DNA from: an uncultured Clostridium sp.
Lineage (GTDB): Bacteria > Bacillota > Clostridia > Lachnospirales > Lachnospiraceae
Direction: 5' to 3'
Length of the DNA: 36,108 nt
Assembly (NCBI GenBank): GCA_900540335.1
Contig: UQFC01000019.1
Span: 1-36,108, forward strand
A program made the position numbers and the translations under genes. A model generated the notes under the pieces. It saw nothing but the letters and a program-made list of their open reading frames with translations. It made no database searches and was not told the origin of the DNA. Positions 14,304 to 23,529 of the stretch are shown here, piece after piece (within the stretch, counting starts at the first letter, position 1; the number at the start of each line of letters is the position of its first letter).

Positions 14304-15943
14304 ATGATGAAAATGGAAAAGAACGGGAAATAAAAGGAATCTACGCAGCAGTGCTTATGGTATTTCTGGTTTTCCTGCTGATACCAATTCTGCTTCTTCT
14401 GGGAAAATCCTTTGAGGGGAGCAGCGGGTTTACGCTGGCCAGATATGGAGAAATTCTGACAGGAAAGGATTTTCCCGAAGTGTTGGGAAGAAGCATCTGG
14501 GTTGCGTCCATCAGCGGGGTGGTCACAACGATTCTGGTCTTTTTTCTGGCTTACACCATTCATTATACGAATCTTCCGGGGATATGGAAAAAGGTTATTC
14601 GACTGGCGGCTGTGGCGCCGATGCTGCTGCCTACGATTACATATGGATTTGCCATTATCTATTCGTTTGGAAAACAGGGGCTTTTAACCAGAATACTGGG
14701 ATTTCAGCTTTTTGATATTTACGGCTTTTGGGGACTGCTTCTGGGATACGTGATTTATACACTTCCGGTATCCTTCCTGCTGATTCTGAATACCATGAGT
14801 TTTATTGATAAGAAATTCATGATTGTATCCAGAATTATGGGAGATCACGCGTTGGTTACCTTTCTGGAAACGATCATAAGGCCGCTTCTGGGAACTCTGG
14901 CCGCATCCTTTGTGCAGTGCTTTTTCCTCTGTTTTACCGATTACGGAATTCCGGCTTCTGTAGGAGGACAGTATGAGGTTGTGGCAACTGTACTTTACAA
15001 CGAGATGCTGGGAAGCGTGCCGAACTTTAACCGGGGAGCGGTAGTGGCCATGATGATGATGGTGCCTTCTGTTTTAAGTATTACGCTCCTTCATTATCTG
15101 GAAAAGTATAATATTCGCTACAACAGAGTTTCTCAGGTAGAGCTGAAAAAGAATCCGGTTCGGGATGTGTGCTGCGGAGCAGTATCCTTTGGAATTCTCC
15201 TCTGTGTGCTTTCATCTTTTGCAGTTATTGTTATTGTTCCGGCAGTAGAGGAGTGGCCGTATCAGCTTTCCTTTACATGGAAGCATGTGTCTGCGGTACT
15301 GGGAGATTCTTCTCTTTTGACTGTATATAAGAACTCTCTTCTGACAGCCGGCCTGACGGCTCTTATCGGGTCTCTGGTTGTGTATGGGGCGGCGCTGGTG
15401 ACAGCGAGAAGCAGTTTTGGAGAAAGGAAAAAGGCAGTGATAGAGAGTATTGCGCTGGTAACCAATACGATTCCCGGAATGGTCATCGGTATTGCATTTT
15501 TATTTGCCTTTTCCGGTACACCGCTTCAAAATACCTTCTTTTTGATTGTAATCTGTAATGTGGTGCACTTCTTTTCCACACCATATCTGATGATGAAAAG
15601 TACACTGACAAAGATGAATGCATCCTGGGAAACAACGGCCCTTCTTATGGGAGATACATGGTTGAAAACCATTGTGAGGGTAGTAACCCCCAATGCCTGC
15701 TCTACACTTCTGGAAATATTTGGGTATTACTTTGTGAATGCCATGGTAACCGTCAGCGCAGTGATTTTTCTTGCAGGAGCACGGACTATGGTTCTTACCA
15801 CAAAAATCAAGGAGCTGCAGTATTATACCAGATTTAATGAGGTTTTTGTATTGTCGCTGCTGATTCTGATAACCAATCTGGCGGCCCGGGGACTGTTCTG
15901 GTATCTGGCGGCCAGAAAAGAGAGACAAAGGAGAAAGACAAAG
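14304..15943 (+). pseudogene. ABC permease, frameshifted near its start and without its own stop
   Basis: A fused double permease (two sets of about six membrane helices, EAA-like loops near LETIIRPLLGTLAASF and LKTIVRVVTPNACSTLLE), as in iron- and phosphonate-type importers. The expected start ATG 14304 reads only nine codons to TAA at 14331; adding one A in the run at about 14328-14336 would join it to IKGIYAAVLMVFLVFLL in the main frame. Translation may still begin at GTG 14351 or ATG 14357 with a shortened cytoplasmic N-terminus. At the other end no stop precedes the lipoprotein ATG at 15944, so the frame continues into it for 858 codons in all. Both oddities suggest decay, though residual function is possible. 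Confidence 0.75.
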
Positions 15944-16927
15944 ATGAAATCGTTGGAAAGAAAAACAGTAATGGGAATGGCAGCGTTGTTTGTTGCCGCA
16001 TCCATATCTGCGGCAGGCTGCAGCAAAAAACAGGAACAGGTAGTGATTTATTCCAATGCAGATGAGGAAGTGGTAGAAGCGATGAAGCAGGCATTGGATA
16101 ACAATGGATATCAGGGCAAATATATTCTTCAGTCCTTCGGTACTTCAGAGCTGGGAGGAAAGCTTCTGGCTGAGGGAAGCAATCTGGAGGCAGATATGGT
16201 GACGATGAGCTCTTTTTATCTGGAAAGTGCCCAGGATCAGAATCAGATGTTTCGGAATTTGACTTTTGAAACAGAGGCATTGGAAGAGTATCCGGATTAT
16301 TATGCTCCTATTACCAAACAGGAAGGCGCGTTGATTGTTAATACACAGATGATGAAGGAACAGAATCTGGATATGCCGGCTTCTATTAAGGATTTGGCAA
16401 AGCCGGAATATGCAGGCCTGATATCTGTGACAGATATCAAAAGTTCTTCTACGGCATGGCTGATGATGCAGGCCCTGATCAGCGAATATGGAGAGGAAGG
16501 GGCCGGCGAAGTGCTGGCGGGGATTTATCAAAATGCGGGACCTCATGTAGAAAGCTCTGGTTCTGCACCTCTAAAGAAGGTTCGTGCCGGCGAGGTTGCA
16601 GTAGGCTTTGGACTTCGCCACCAGGCAGCAGATAAGAAGGCGGGACTTCCTATTGATTATGTGGATCCGATGGAGGGAAATTTTTCCCTGACCGAGTCTG
16701 TAGCTGTTCTTGAAAAAGGAGATAAGACCAATCCTATGGCAATGGAAATGGCGGAATGCCTGATAAGAAATGGCAGAAGCCTTCTGATTGAGACATATCC
16801 GCTTCCGATTTATGAGGGAGAGAAGAGCGAGCCTTCCAATATGTCAGCGAATCCCAGGGTATTTCCGGAGCGGCTGACTGTAGAGCTTTTAGAAAAGCAC
16901 AAACAGATTTCTGAAAACAGTAAATAA
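15944..16927 (+). CDS. Phosphonate-type ABC transporter substrate-binding lipoprotein
   Basis: From ATG 15944, 327 residues: a basic start KSLERKTV, a hydrophobic stretch and lipobox SAAGC with Cys26 as lipid anchor, then a type II periplasmic-binding fold beginning QVVIYSNADEEVVEAMKQAL, as in iron- and 2-aminoethylphosphonate-binding proteins. It has its own ribosome site AAAGGAG at 15927-15933, so it can be translated alone although its frame is continuous with the permease. It would capture the substrate outside the membrane. The downstream phnW/phnX genes support 2-aminoethylphosphonate. It is one of the few undamaged members of the locus. Confidence 0.8.
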   Translation: MKSLERKTVMGMAALFVAASISAAGCSKKQEQVVIYSNADEEVVEAMKQALDNNGYQGKYILQSFGTSELGGKLLAEGSNLEADMVTMSSFYLESAQDQNQMFRNLTFETEALEEYPDYYAPITKQEGALIVNTQMMKEQNLDMPASIKDLAKPEYAGLISVTDIKSSSTAWLMMQALISEYGEEGAGEVLAGIYQNAGPHVESSGSAPLKKVRAGEVAVGFGLRHQAADKKAGLPIDYVDPMEGNFSLTESVAVLEKGDKTNPMAMEMAECLIRNGRSLLIETYPLPIYEGEKSEPSNMSANPRVFPERLTVELLEKHKQISENSK

Positions 16928-16958
16928 GCAAAAAGACAGGCAAAAGGAGAAAAAAATT

Positions 16959-18058
16959 ATGTTGAATTATAAGCTGCTTACACCAGGACCTCTGACCACA
17001 ACTGACACCGTAAAAAAAGAGATGCTTTTTGACCATTGTACCTGGGATGATGATTATAAAAAGATTACTCAGGATATTCGGCGCCGCCTCTTGAAGCTGG
17101 CACATGTTTCGGAAGAGACATACACCTGTGTGTTAATGCAGGGAAGCGGCACGTTTGGCGTGGAGTCGGTTCTGACCAGTGCCATCGGCCGAATGATTGT
17201 CTGCTGATTGCGGCAAATGGGGCTTATGGGGAAAGAATGGCGGATATTGCAGCTCACAGCGGACTTTCTTATTTCCTGTATCAGGAGGCCTTTGACAAGA
17301 CACCATCGGCAGAAAAAATTCAGGAGCTTTTGGAGGAGCATCCGGAAATTACCCATGTTTCCATGGTTCACAGTGAGACAACATCCGGAATATTAAATGA
17401 TATTGCAGCAGCTGCAAAGGCCGTTAAGGAGGCAGGAAGAATTTTCATTGTAGATGCCATGTCCAGCTTTGGAGGAGTGGATATCCCGGTAGAGGAGCTG
17501 GGAATTGATTATATTATCAGCAGTGCCAATAAATGCATTCAGGGTGTTCCGGGATTTTCCTTTATCATTTGCAGCAGGGAAGAACTGAAGAAATGTGAGG
17601 GTCAGGCACGCAGTCTGTCTCTGGATCTCTATGACCAGTGGAAAACTATGGAAAAAGACGGAAAATGGCGTTTTACTTCTCCTACTCATGTTGTTTTGGC
17701 CTTTTCTCAGGCATTGAAGGAAATGGAAGAGGAGGGAGGAATTCCGGCACGCCATGCCCGCTATGCAGAAAACAACAGAATTCTGATTGAAAAAATGGAA
17801 GAGCTGGGTATTCGTCCCTATATTGAGGGACCGCTGCAGGGACCGATTATTACTACATTTTATTATCCGGAGCATGCAGAATTTTCTTTCCAGGAAATGT
17901 ATCAGTATATTAAGGAGAGAGGCTATGCCATTTATCCGGGAAAGGTGACAGATGCAGATACCTTTCGAATCGGCAATATCGGAGAAATTTATCCGGAGGA
18001 TATGGAAAAGCTGGCGCAGATTATCCGTGATTTTTTAAACGAGAAGAAGGCGGCGTGA
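16959..18058 (+). pseudogene. phnW: 2-aminoethylphosphonate:pyruvate transaminase, single-base frameshift
   Basis: The N-terminal 82 codons (16959-17207) read NYKLLTPGPLTTTDTVKKEM and MQGSGTFGVESVLTSAIGR, then run into a TGA. The rest continues in another frame to 18058 with GAYGERMADIAAHSG, VDAMSSFGGVDIPV and the PLP-lysine region SSANKCIQGVPGFS. Restoring one A after CGA at 17190-17192 gives GRNDCLLIAANGAYGERM, the family sequence, so a one-base deletion is the simplest lesion. The enzyme moves the amino group of 2-aminoethylphosphonate to pyruvate, making phosphonoacetaldehyde for PhnX. As written no full-length protein can be made. Confidence 0.88.
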
Positions 18059-18061
18059 GAA

Positions 18062-18835
18062 ATGGCAAAATTTGACGGAGTGATTTTTGACTGGGCAGGA
18101 ACTACAGTAGATTATGGGTGTTTTGCACCGGTGCAGGCCTTTGCCGATTCCTTTGCAGAATTTGGTGTGATTCCTACAATGGACGAGGTTCGGGCGCCAA
18201 TGGGGATGCTGAAGCGGGATCATGTGCGTACCATGCTGCAGATGGAACGGATTTCCGGATTGTGGAAACAGGTTCATGGCCGCGAATTTACAGAAGAGGA
18301 CGTAGAGGCAGTATATCTGAGAAGTGAAAGCAGAATCATGGAGCTGCTGGGCCGGTTTACTGATATAAAGCCTTATGTGAAGGAAACTGTAGAAGAACTT
18401 CGGCGCAGAGGTCTGAAAATCGGTTCTACGACTGGTTACACAGATGAAATGATGCAGGTTGTGGTTCATGCAGCTGCGAAAAAGGGATATTCTCCGGACT
18501 GCTGGTTCAGTCCGGATGCAGTGGGGCAGAAAGGGAGGCCGTTCCCATATATGATTTTCCGCAATATGGAGGAGCTGAAGTTTTCTGATGTAAGGAAGGT
18601 GATGAAGGTGGGAGATACGGTATCTGACATCAGGGAAGGAAAAAATGCCGGTCTTTATACCGTGGGAATTATAGAAGGAAGCTCTGTGGTGGGACTTTCT
18701 CAGAGAGAATTTGAAGCACTTTCCCCGGAGGAGAGGGCAAAGCTCTGTGAACAGGCACGGAAAAAATACCTGGAAGCAGGAGCAGACTGTGTTGTAAATG
18801 ATATTCGGGGAATTCTGGAACTGATCGAGGTCTGA
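18062..18835 (+). CDS. phnX: Phosphonoacetaldehyde hydrolase (phosphonatase)
   Basis: A 257-residue HAD-family enzyme. Nucleophile Asp10 lies in FDWAGTTVDYG, and the Schiff-base Lys51 in PMGMLKRDH, which distinguishes phosphonatase from other HAD hydrolases; GSTTGYT and KVGDTVSDIREGKNAG give motifs II and III. It cleaves phosphonoacetaldehyde to acetaldehyde and phosphate. The start is three bases after the phnW stop, so it was translationally linked to phnW. It is intact, but its supply of substrate is doubtful because phnW is frameshifted. Confidence 0.92.
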   Translation: MAKFDGVIFDWAGTTVDYGCFAPVQAFADSFAEFGVIPTMDEVRAPMGMLKRDHVRTMLQMERISGLWKQVHGREFTEEDVEAVYLRSESRIMELLGRFTDIKPYVKETVEELRRRGLKIGSTTGYTDEMMQVVVHAAAKKGYSPDCWFSPDAVGQKGRPFPYMIFRNMEELKFSDVRKVMKVGDTVSDIREGKNAGLYTVGIIEGSSVVGLSQREFEALSPEERAKLCEQARKKYLEAGADCVVNDIRGILELIEV

Positions 18836-18924
18836 AATCCTGTAGGGAATGCATATAGTGTAGGAAGCGAAATCCGGCGAGGCAAATAAAACAAGCAGTC
18901 CGGAGAAATAGGGCGGGGTGGAAA

Positions 18925-19719
18925 TTGGGCAGAAACGGATGGAAGGCGCAGTGCCGGATGCTGATTGGTACTGTTATTCTGGATGCAGCGCTTTTGGGGC
19001 TGATGGCCGGAACGGCACAGGTAAGAGCAGGTACGGCTTTTTTTGAAAAGGAGCTGTTTCTGACAGGGAAGGAGAACGGGCCATACACAGGCAGAACACT
19101 TACAGCGGGAAGTCCGGAAACGGAAGTGGTGGAGAGACGGAAACCTTCCGGGACCGCGGTTCCGGGCAGTGTGGTGGCCCTTACCTTTGACGACGGCCCT
19201 CATAAAGTCTATACAAAACAGCTTTTAGATGGACTGAGGGAGAGGGGGATTCACGCAAGCTTTTTTCTTATGGGAGAGAATCTGGAGGGAAATGAGGAGC
19301 TGATCCGGCAAATGAAGGAGGACGGTCATCTGATTGGAAATCACAGTTTTTGCCATGTGAAGCTGACCGAAGAAGGAGCGGAACAGGTGTGCCGGGATGT
19401 GGAAAAAACGGGGGATTTGATAGAAGATCTTACCGGTCAGTATCCCCGGTACCTGCGTCCTCCTTATGGAGACTGGAATGAAGCTCTGGAGGAAAAGCTG
19501 GATTTGGAAACGGTATTCTGGACTGTGGATTCCCTGGACTGGAAGTTGAAAAATACGGAGAAAATTGTAAAGCGTGTGGAAAAGTCCGTGAAAAACGGAG
19601 ATATTATTCTGATGCACGATATTTTTTCTACATCTGTGGAATCGGCTCTGCAGCTTGCGGATGAGCTGCAGAGCCAGGGCTATCAGTTTGTTACCGTAGA
19701 TGAACTGATGATTGACTGA
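18925..19719 (+). CDS. Polysaccharide deacetylase (NodB domain), exported
   Basis: From TTG 18925, 264 residues with an N-terminal membrane segment (about 12-32) acting as signal or anchor; ATG 18958 is an alternative start. The NodB catalytic motifs are all present: TFDDGPH (catalytic base Asp and metal Asp), GNHSFCH (metal His residues), RPPYG, and ILMHD near the C-terminus. The family removes N-acetyl groups from peptidoglycan or other cell-surface glycans, outside the membrane. It lies between phnX and the convergent crp gene with no clear partner. Confidence 0.9.
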   Translation: MGRNGWKAQCRMLIGTVILDAALLGLMAGTAQVRAGTAFFEKELFLTGKENGPYTGRTLTAGSPETEVVERRKPSGTAVPGSVVALTFDDGPHKVYTKQLLDGLRERGIHASFFLMGENLEGNEELIRQMKEDGHLIGNHSFCHVKLTEEGAEQVCRDVEKTGDLIEDLTGQYPRYLRPPYGDWNEALEEKLDLETVFWTVDSLDWKLKNTEKIVKRVEKSVKNGDIILMHDIFSTSVESALQLADELQSQGYQFVTVDELMID

Positions 19720-19740
19720 GCGCGGCAGTTTGAATTGTTT

Positions 19741-20520
19741 TCAGCCTTCTCCTCTGGCTGCGCTCAGATATTCCAGACATTTTAAAAACTGCTCCTCAGA
19801 TACCGTGATTTTGCCCTTCTGCATGGAAAAAAGTCCTTCTTCGCACAGGGCTTTGATGGTTCGTCCCAGTGTTTTTACGTTAATTCCCAGTTCGGATTCC
19901 AGCATCTGACGTGTTTTTCTGACGGTAACCTGAACAGGAGCAATCCGGGAACAGGGAGCGGAAAAAGGAAAGTCGGCGGGCTGTTCTGTGCAGAGAGTAC
20001 CGTCAGGAAGCGCAGAAGGGCGCATCCCCTGCTGGATACAGTATTTAACAATATAGTCTGCCAGAAGATAGGACGGGGGATAAAAAAGCTTTAAGCCGTT
20101 GTTGTAGGAGGAGCGGTAAAGCTTCTGTGCCACATGGCGGGCAATAAGGCGGAAAATCCGGTTGTCCTGTTCCAGCCATCGTTCCGCTTCCCTTCTGGGA
20201 AGATAAACAACAGAGGAGTCGGTAACGGCTTCAATGGTGACAGAGGTGCGGGCCAGACCGGCAATAAGCGTCACATCTCCTACAAAATCAATAGGCTTAT
20301 TTGTTTCGATCAGATAAATGCTTCCGTTTTCAAATTCATTAATTACCCGGTTTTCGCCGTCTGCAATAATTCCAAAATACTGCAGCTCACAGTTTTTCTG
20401 GTGAATCAGAGTTCCGGCCGGATGAACCCGGATGACAGCCTGATTTCTCAGATTTTCCGGGAGCGTTCCGGTATATTCTTCCAGGGCGGGAAACCGTTTC
20501 TCCAGTTCTTTTAAAGTCAT
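19741..20520 (-). CDS. Crp/Fnr-family transcriptional regulator
   Basis: A 259-residue protein. An N-terminal cyclic-nucleotide-binding-like beta barrel (about 30-130) includes FGIIADGENRVINE and PIDFVGDVTLIAGL; a dimer helix RIFRLIARHVAQKLY follows; the C-terminal winged helix has RKTRQMLESELGINVKTLGRTIKALCEEGL. ATG 20520 follows GGAGG; a longer frame to 20574 is less likely. No cysteine cluster for an Fe-S centre is present at the N-terminus. It is divergent from the DUF3100-amidohydrolase operon and probably controls it; the effector is unknown. Confidence 0.85.
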   Translation of the reverse strand: MTLKELEKRFPALEEYTGTLPENLRNQAVIRVHPAGTLIHQKNCELQYFGIIADGENRVINEFENGSIYLIETNKPIDFVGDVTLIAGLARTSVTIEAVTDSSVVYLPRREAERWLEQDNRIFRLIARHVAQKLYRSSYNNGLKLFYPPSYLLADYIVKYCIQQGMRPSALPDGTLCTEQPADFPFSAPCSRIAPVQVTVRKTRQMLESELGINVKTLGRTIKALCEEGLFSMQKGKITVSEEQFLKCLEYLSAARGEG

Positions 20521-20665
20521 AAAAACCTCCGAAAAAGCATTAAGATTATGAAAAACCATATCACAAAATCTCATTAAAATCCACAGATATTCAGGAAAAC
20601 AGAAAAATAAAAAGAAAAAGAATCAAAGAATCTTCAGAATTCCGGTCAAAAGTACCCATATGTCC

Positions 20666-20694
20666 TTTTTGTAAAACAGGCTGACAGATATAAT
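20666..20694 (+). promoter_or_regulatory. Probable activator-dependent promoter of the DUF3100 operon
   Basis: A consensus TATAAT at 20689-20694 is preceded, 17 bases away, only by TTTTTG. A good -10 with a poor -35 fits activation by the divergent Crp/Fnr protein. I could not identify a convincing Crp/Fnr palindrome in 20521-20665. Confidence 0.5.
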
Positions 20695-20751
20695 AAAACT
20701 CATAGAAAACAGGGAATACGTCACAGAAGAGGACGAAGGAAAGGAGACACA

Positions 20752-21606
20752 ATGAAAAAGAAGCAGGAAACCTACGCTTACGATTCTTTGATGGATCGGA
20801 TTCGGTCAGAATGGAAGATTTATTTACTCGGTTTTATTTTTATTCTGATTGCGGACAATATCGGGCAGATTAAGATTCCGGTGGGGAAAGGAACCTTTAT
20901 TTTATTTCCCATATTTTATGCCATTATCCTGGGAGTCTGCTGCGGTCCGGAGGTACTGAAAATTGTGGAAAACAAGCATGTAAAGGCAGCCTCGAAGCTG
21001 GTAGTAGTGGGGATTGCCCCTTTTATTGCAAAGCTGGGGATTACGGCAGGAGCGAATTTTGAGACGATTTTCAGCGCAGGCCCGGCTGTGCTTCTTCACG
21101 GCTTTGGCAATGTGCTGGGAATTTTCCTTTCTCTGCCCATTGCGATTCTTCTGGGAATGAAGCGGGAAGCCGTGGGCGCATGTTTTTCCATTAACCGGGA
21201 ATACCATATGGCTCTGATTAACAACATTTACGGTTCTGATTCTGCGGAGGCAAGAGGAAGCCTGTCCATTTATATTGTGGGAGGAATGATCGGAACGATT
21301 TATTTCGGGCTTATGGCATCTGCGGTGGCGATGACCGGTATTTTCCGTCCGGAGGCTCTGGGACTGGCTTCCGGCGTAGGCGCGGGAATTATGATGGCCA
21401 GCTCCAGCGCATCGCTCTGTGAGATTTATCCGGAATCGGCGGAAACCATAAAGACTCTGGCAAGTGTAGGGGAGACCATGTCAGGGATAACGGGAATTTA
21501 TATTAATATGTTTCTTGCCATTCCCCTTTGCGACAGACTCTACCGGATTCTGGAACCGAGATTGTCCAGATTTGCCTGGAAGGGAAGAAAAACGAAGGAA
21601 AACTAA
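20752..21606 (+). CDS. DUF3100 family multi-pass membrane protein
   Basis: A 284-residue protein with about eight hydrophobic segments. The stretch FIFILIADNIGQIKIPVGKG and later GVGAGIMMASSSASLCEIYP agree with DUF3100, a family thought to be transporters. AAAGGAG is the ribosome site. It is followed 38 bases later by a small membrane protein; the pair may form one two-part permease. The next gene, an amidohydrolase, suggests that the cargo is an amide or deaminable ring compound. Substrate and direction are unknown. Confidence 0.7.
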   Translation: MKKKQETYAYDSLMDRIRSEWKIYLLGFIFILIADNIGQIKIPVGKGTFILFPIFYAIILGVCCGPEVLKIVENKHVKAASKLVVVGIAPFIAKLGITAGANFETIFSAGPAVLLHGFGNVLGIFLSLPIAILLGMKREAVGACFSINREYHMALINNIYGSDSAEARGSLSIYIVGGMIGTIYFGLMASAVAMTGIFRPEALGLASGVGAGIMMASSSASLCEIYPESAETIKTLASVGETMSGITGIYINMFLAIPLCDRLYRILEPRLSRFAWKGRKTKEN

Positions 21607-21644
21607 CAGAATAAACAAAGGAAAAAAGAGAGGAGATTTTACAT

Positions 21645-22091
21645 ATGAGATATATTGAATGGCTCTTTTTGCTGGCAGTCGGAGCAGCAGGGACAGGTCT
21701 TGCCAATCTGGTCGGATATGGAGTAGGCTTTGGAGAATCCCTTCCGGGGCTGGCCGTTATGGTTGGAATTGTTATGCTGGGCGTTGTCTGTATGAAGGTA
21801 CTGCCTTTGAAGCTTCCTATTGTGGCTTACTGCGCCATTATCGGACTTATTACCGCCTGCCCGGTTTCTCCGATTCGTGCTTTTGTGATTGATGCAGTTT
21901 CAAAAATCAATTTTACAGCACCCTTTACCATGGTGGGAGCTTATGCCGGTCTTGCTATCGGAGATCAGCTGAGTGCTTTTGTAAAACAGGGATGGAAAAT
22001 ATTGATCGTAGGCCTTCTGGTGATGACAGGAACGTTTCTGGGATCCTGTATCTGGGACAGTCTGATGCTGTCTCTTACAGGTGTGATTTAG
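21645..22091 (+). CDS. Small multi-pass membrane protein, partner of DUF3100 protein
   Basis: 148 residues with four or five hydrophobic helices and few charges. I do not recognise a family. Small-residue-rich helices (GAAGTGLANLVGYGVGFG, then MVGAYAGLAIGD) resemble transporter segments. AGAGGAG precedes ATG 21645. Its tight position after the DUF3100 gene and before the amidohydrolase argues for a joint transport complex. Confidence 0.7.
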   Translation: MRYIEWLFLLAVGAAGTGLANLVGYGVGFGESLPGLAVMVGIVMLGVVCMKVLPLKLPIVAYCAIIGLITACPVSPIRAFVIDAVSKINFTAPFTMVGAYAGLAIGDQLSAFVKQGWKILIVGLLVMTGTFLGSCIWDSLMLSLTGVI

Positions 22092-22164
22092 TCGGATTTT
22101 CAAAAGGACAGGAAAAACAGCTGCAAAACAGCAGAAAATCAGATGAAAAGAAAGGAAAAAGCAA

Positions 22165-23529
22165 ATGAAAACCTGTGATATTTTGATTCAGAATGCAAAG
22201 GTAATGACGGATTATGAAACCATTCTGGAGCGGGCGGATATTGTGATAAAGGACGGAAAAATTCTTGCAGTAATTGAAAAGAAAGCTGCGGGAATGGAAA
22301 ACAGCCGGAGCGCAGAAAAGAAAGAGGAGTGGACGGCAGAACAGGTGATTGACGGAAGAAATCGTCTGTTTATGCCGGGGTTGACTGACAGCCACATGCA
22401 CACAGGACAGCAGCTTTTGAAGGGACTGGTGCTGGATGCAAAGCCGATTATCTGGACCAGAATTATGCTTCCCTTTGAAAGCACTCTGACACCGGAAAAA
22501 ATGAAGCTTTCTGCAGAACTGGCGGCGCTGGAAATGATTCGTCAGGGAACTTCCGGATTTGTTGATGCAGGAAGCTACTTCATGGACGAGGCGGCAAAGG
22601 TTTATTATGAGAGCGGTTTGAGAGGCTGTCTTTCCTGGTCAACCATGGATGAGGACGGACTTCCGGAGAGCATTGCCATGACAGCGGATGAGGCAGTCCG
22701 GCTTACAGACGAGCTGTATGATACATGGGATCACAAGGGAAATTTGAAGGTTGCCTATGGTCTCAGGGCATTGAATTCCTGTTCCGACCGTCTGGTAGAG
22801 CTGGCTGCCGGTCATGCGGCTGATAGAAAGGCGATACTTCAGGCGCACATGAATGAATATCAGGGAGAGGTTGACGGGATTATCCGGAGAAATGGAATGC
22901 GTCCTTACGAATATCTGGAGCAGATGGGCGTTTTGTCAGAGCGTTTTTTAGGAGCACACAGCCTTCTTCTGTCAGAAAAGGAGAAGGAGCTGATAAGGGA
23001 TTATCAGGTAAAAACATGTCACTGTCCCTTCAGCAACTGCGGAAAGGCAGTGCCGGATACACCGGATTTGCTGGAGCGGGGGATTTCAGTAGGTCTGGGA
23101 ACAGACGGAGCGGCGCATGCAGGACTGAGTCTGTTTCATGAAATGAGGATTTTCCGTTCAGTTATGAATATTTATCACGGTGTTCCGAAGAAAAATCCCC
23201 GGGTTATGCCGGCAGAGAGACTTTTTCAAATGGTTCTGGAGGGCGGCGCAGCAGCTCTGGGAGAAGCGGGGCGGCTGGGAAAAATCTGTGAGGGCTTTCA
23301 TGCGGATTTGATTGGAATTGATCTGCGACAGCCTCATCTGATGCCTACCGGCAATCTGCTGCACACGATATTTGAATGCGCGGACGGCCATGATGTGACA
23401 GATATGATTGTAGAAGGAAGAGTGATTATGAGAAACAGAGAGATTCTGACTCTGGACGAGGAACGGATTCTTTATGAAGCGGAGAAGTACGGGAAGGAGC
23501 AGGGAATAGAAACATGTTCTATGCAATGA
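22165..23529 (+). CDS. Amidohydrolase of the TRZ/ATZ (SsnA-like) group
   Basis: A 454-residue metal-dependent hydrolase. Metal ligands are seen in PGLTDSHMHTG (HxH), QAHMNE and GTDGAA; GAHS and CPFSN are further hallmarks of the TRZ/ATZ group of deaminases and chlorohydrolases. An N-terminal beta-sandwich strand set (DILIQNAKVMTD, IVIKDGKILAVI) and its C-terminal return (DMIVEGRVIM) are present. A charged insertion near residues 47-56 is unusual. The substrate, perhaps a purine, triazine or guanidino compound, cannot be told. It overlaps the following transporter by 16 bases, showing tight coupling. Confidence 0.85.
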   Translation: MKTCDILIQNAKVMTDYETILERADIVIKDGKILAVIEKKAAGMENSRSAEKKEEWTAEQVIDGRNRLFMPGLTDSHMHTGQQLLKGLVLDAKPIIWTRIMLPFESTLTPEKMKLSAELAALEMIRQGTSGFVDAGSYFMDEAAKVYYESGLRGCLSWSTMDEDGLPESIAMTADEAVRLTDELYDTWDHKGNLKVAYGLRALNSCSDRLVELAAGHAADRKAILQAHMNEYQGEVDGIIRRNGMRPYEYLEQMGVLSERFLGAHSLLLSEKEKELIRDYQVKTCHCPFSNCGKAVPDTPDLLERGISVGLGTDGAAHAGLSLFHEMRIFRSVMNIYHGVPKKNPRVMPAERLFQMVLEGGAAALGEAGRLGKICEGFHADLIGIDLRQPHLMPTGNLLHTIFECADGHDVTDMIVEGRVIMRNREILTLDEERILYEAEKYGKEQGIETCSMQ

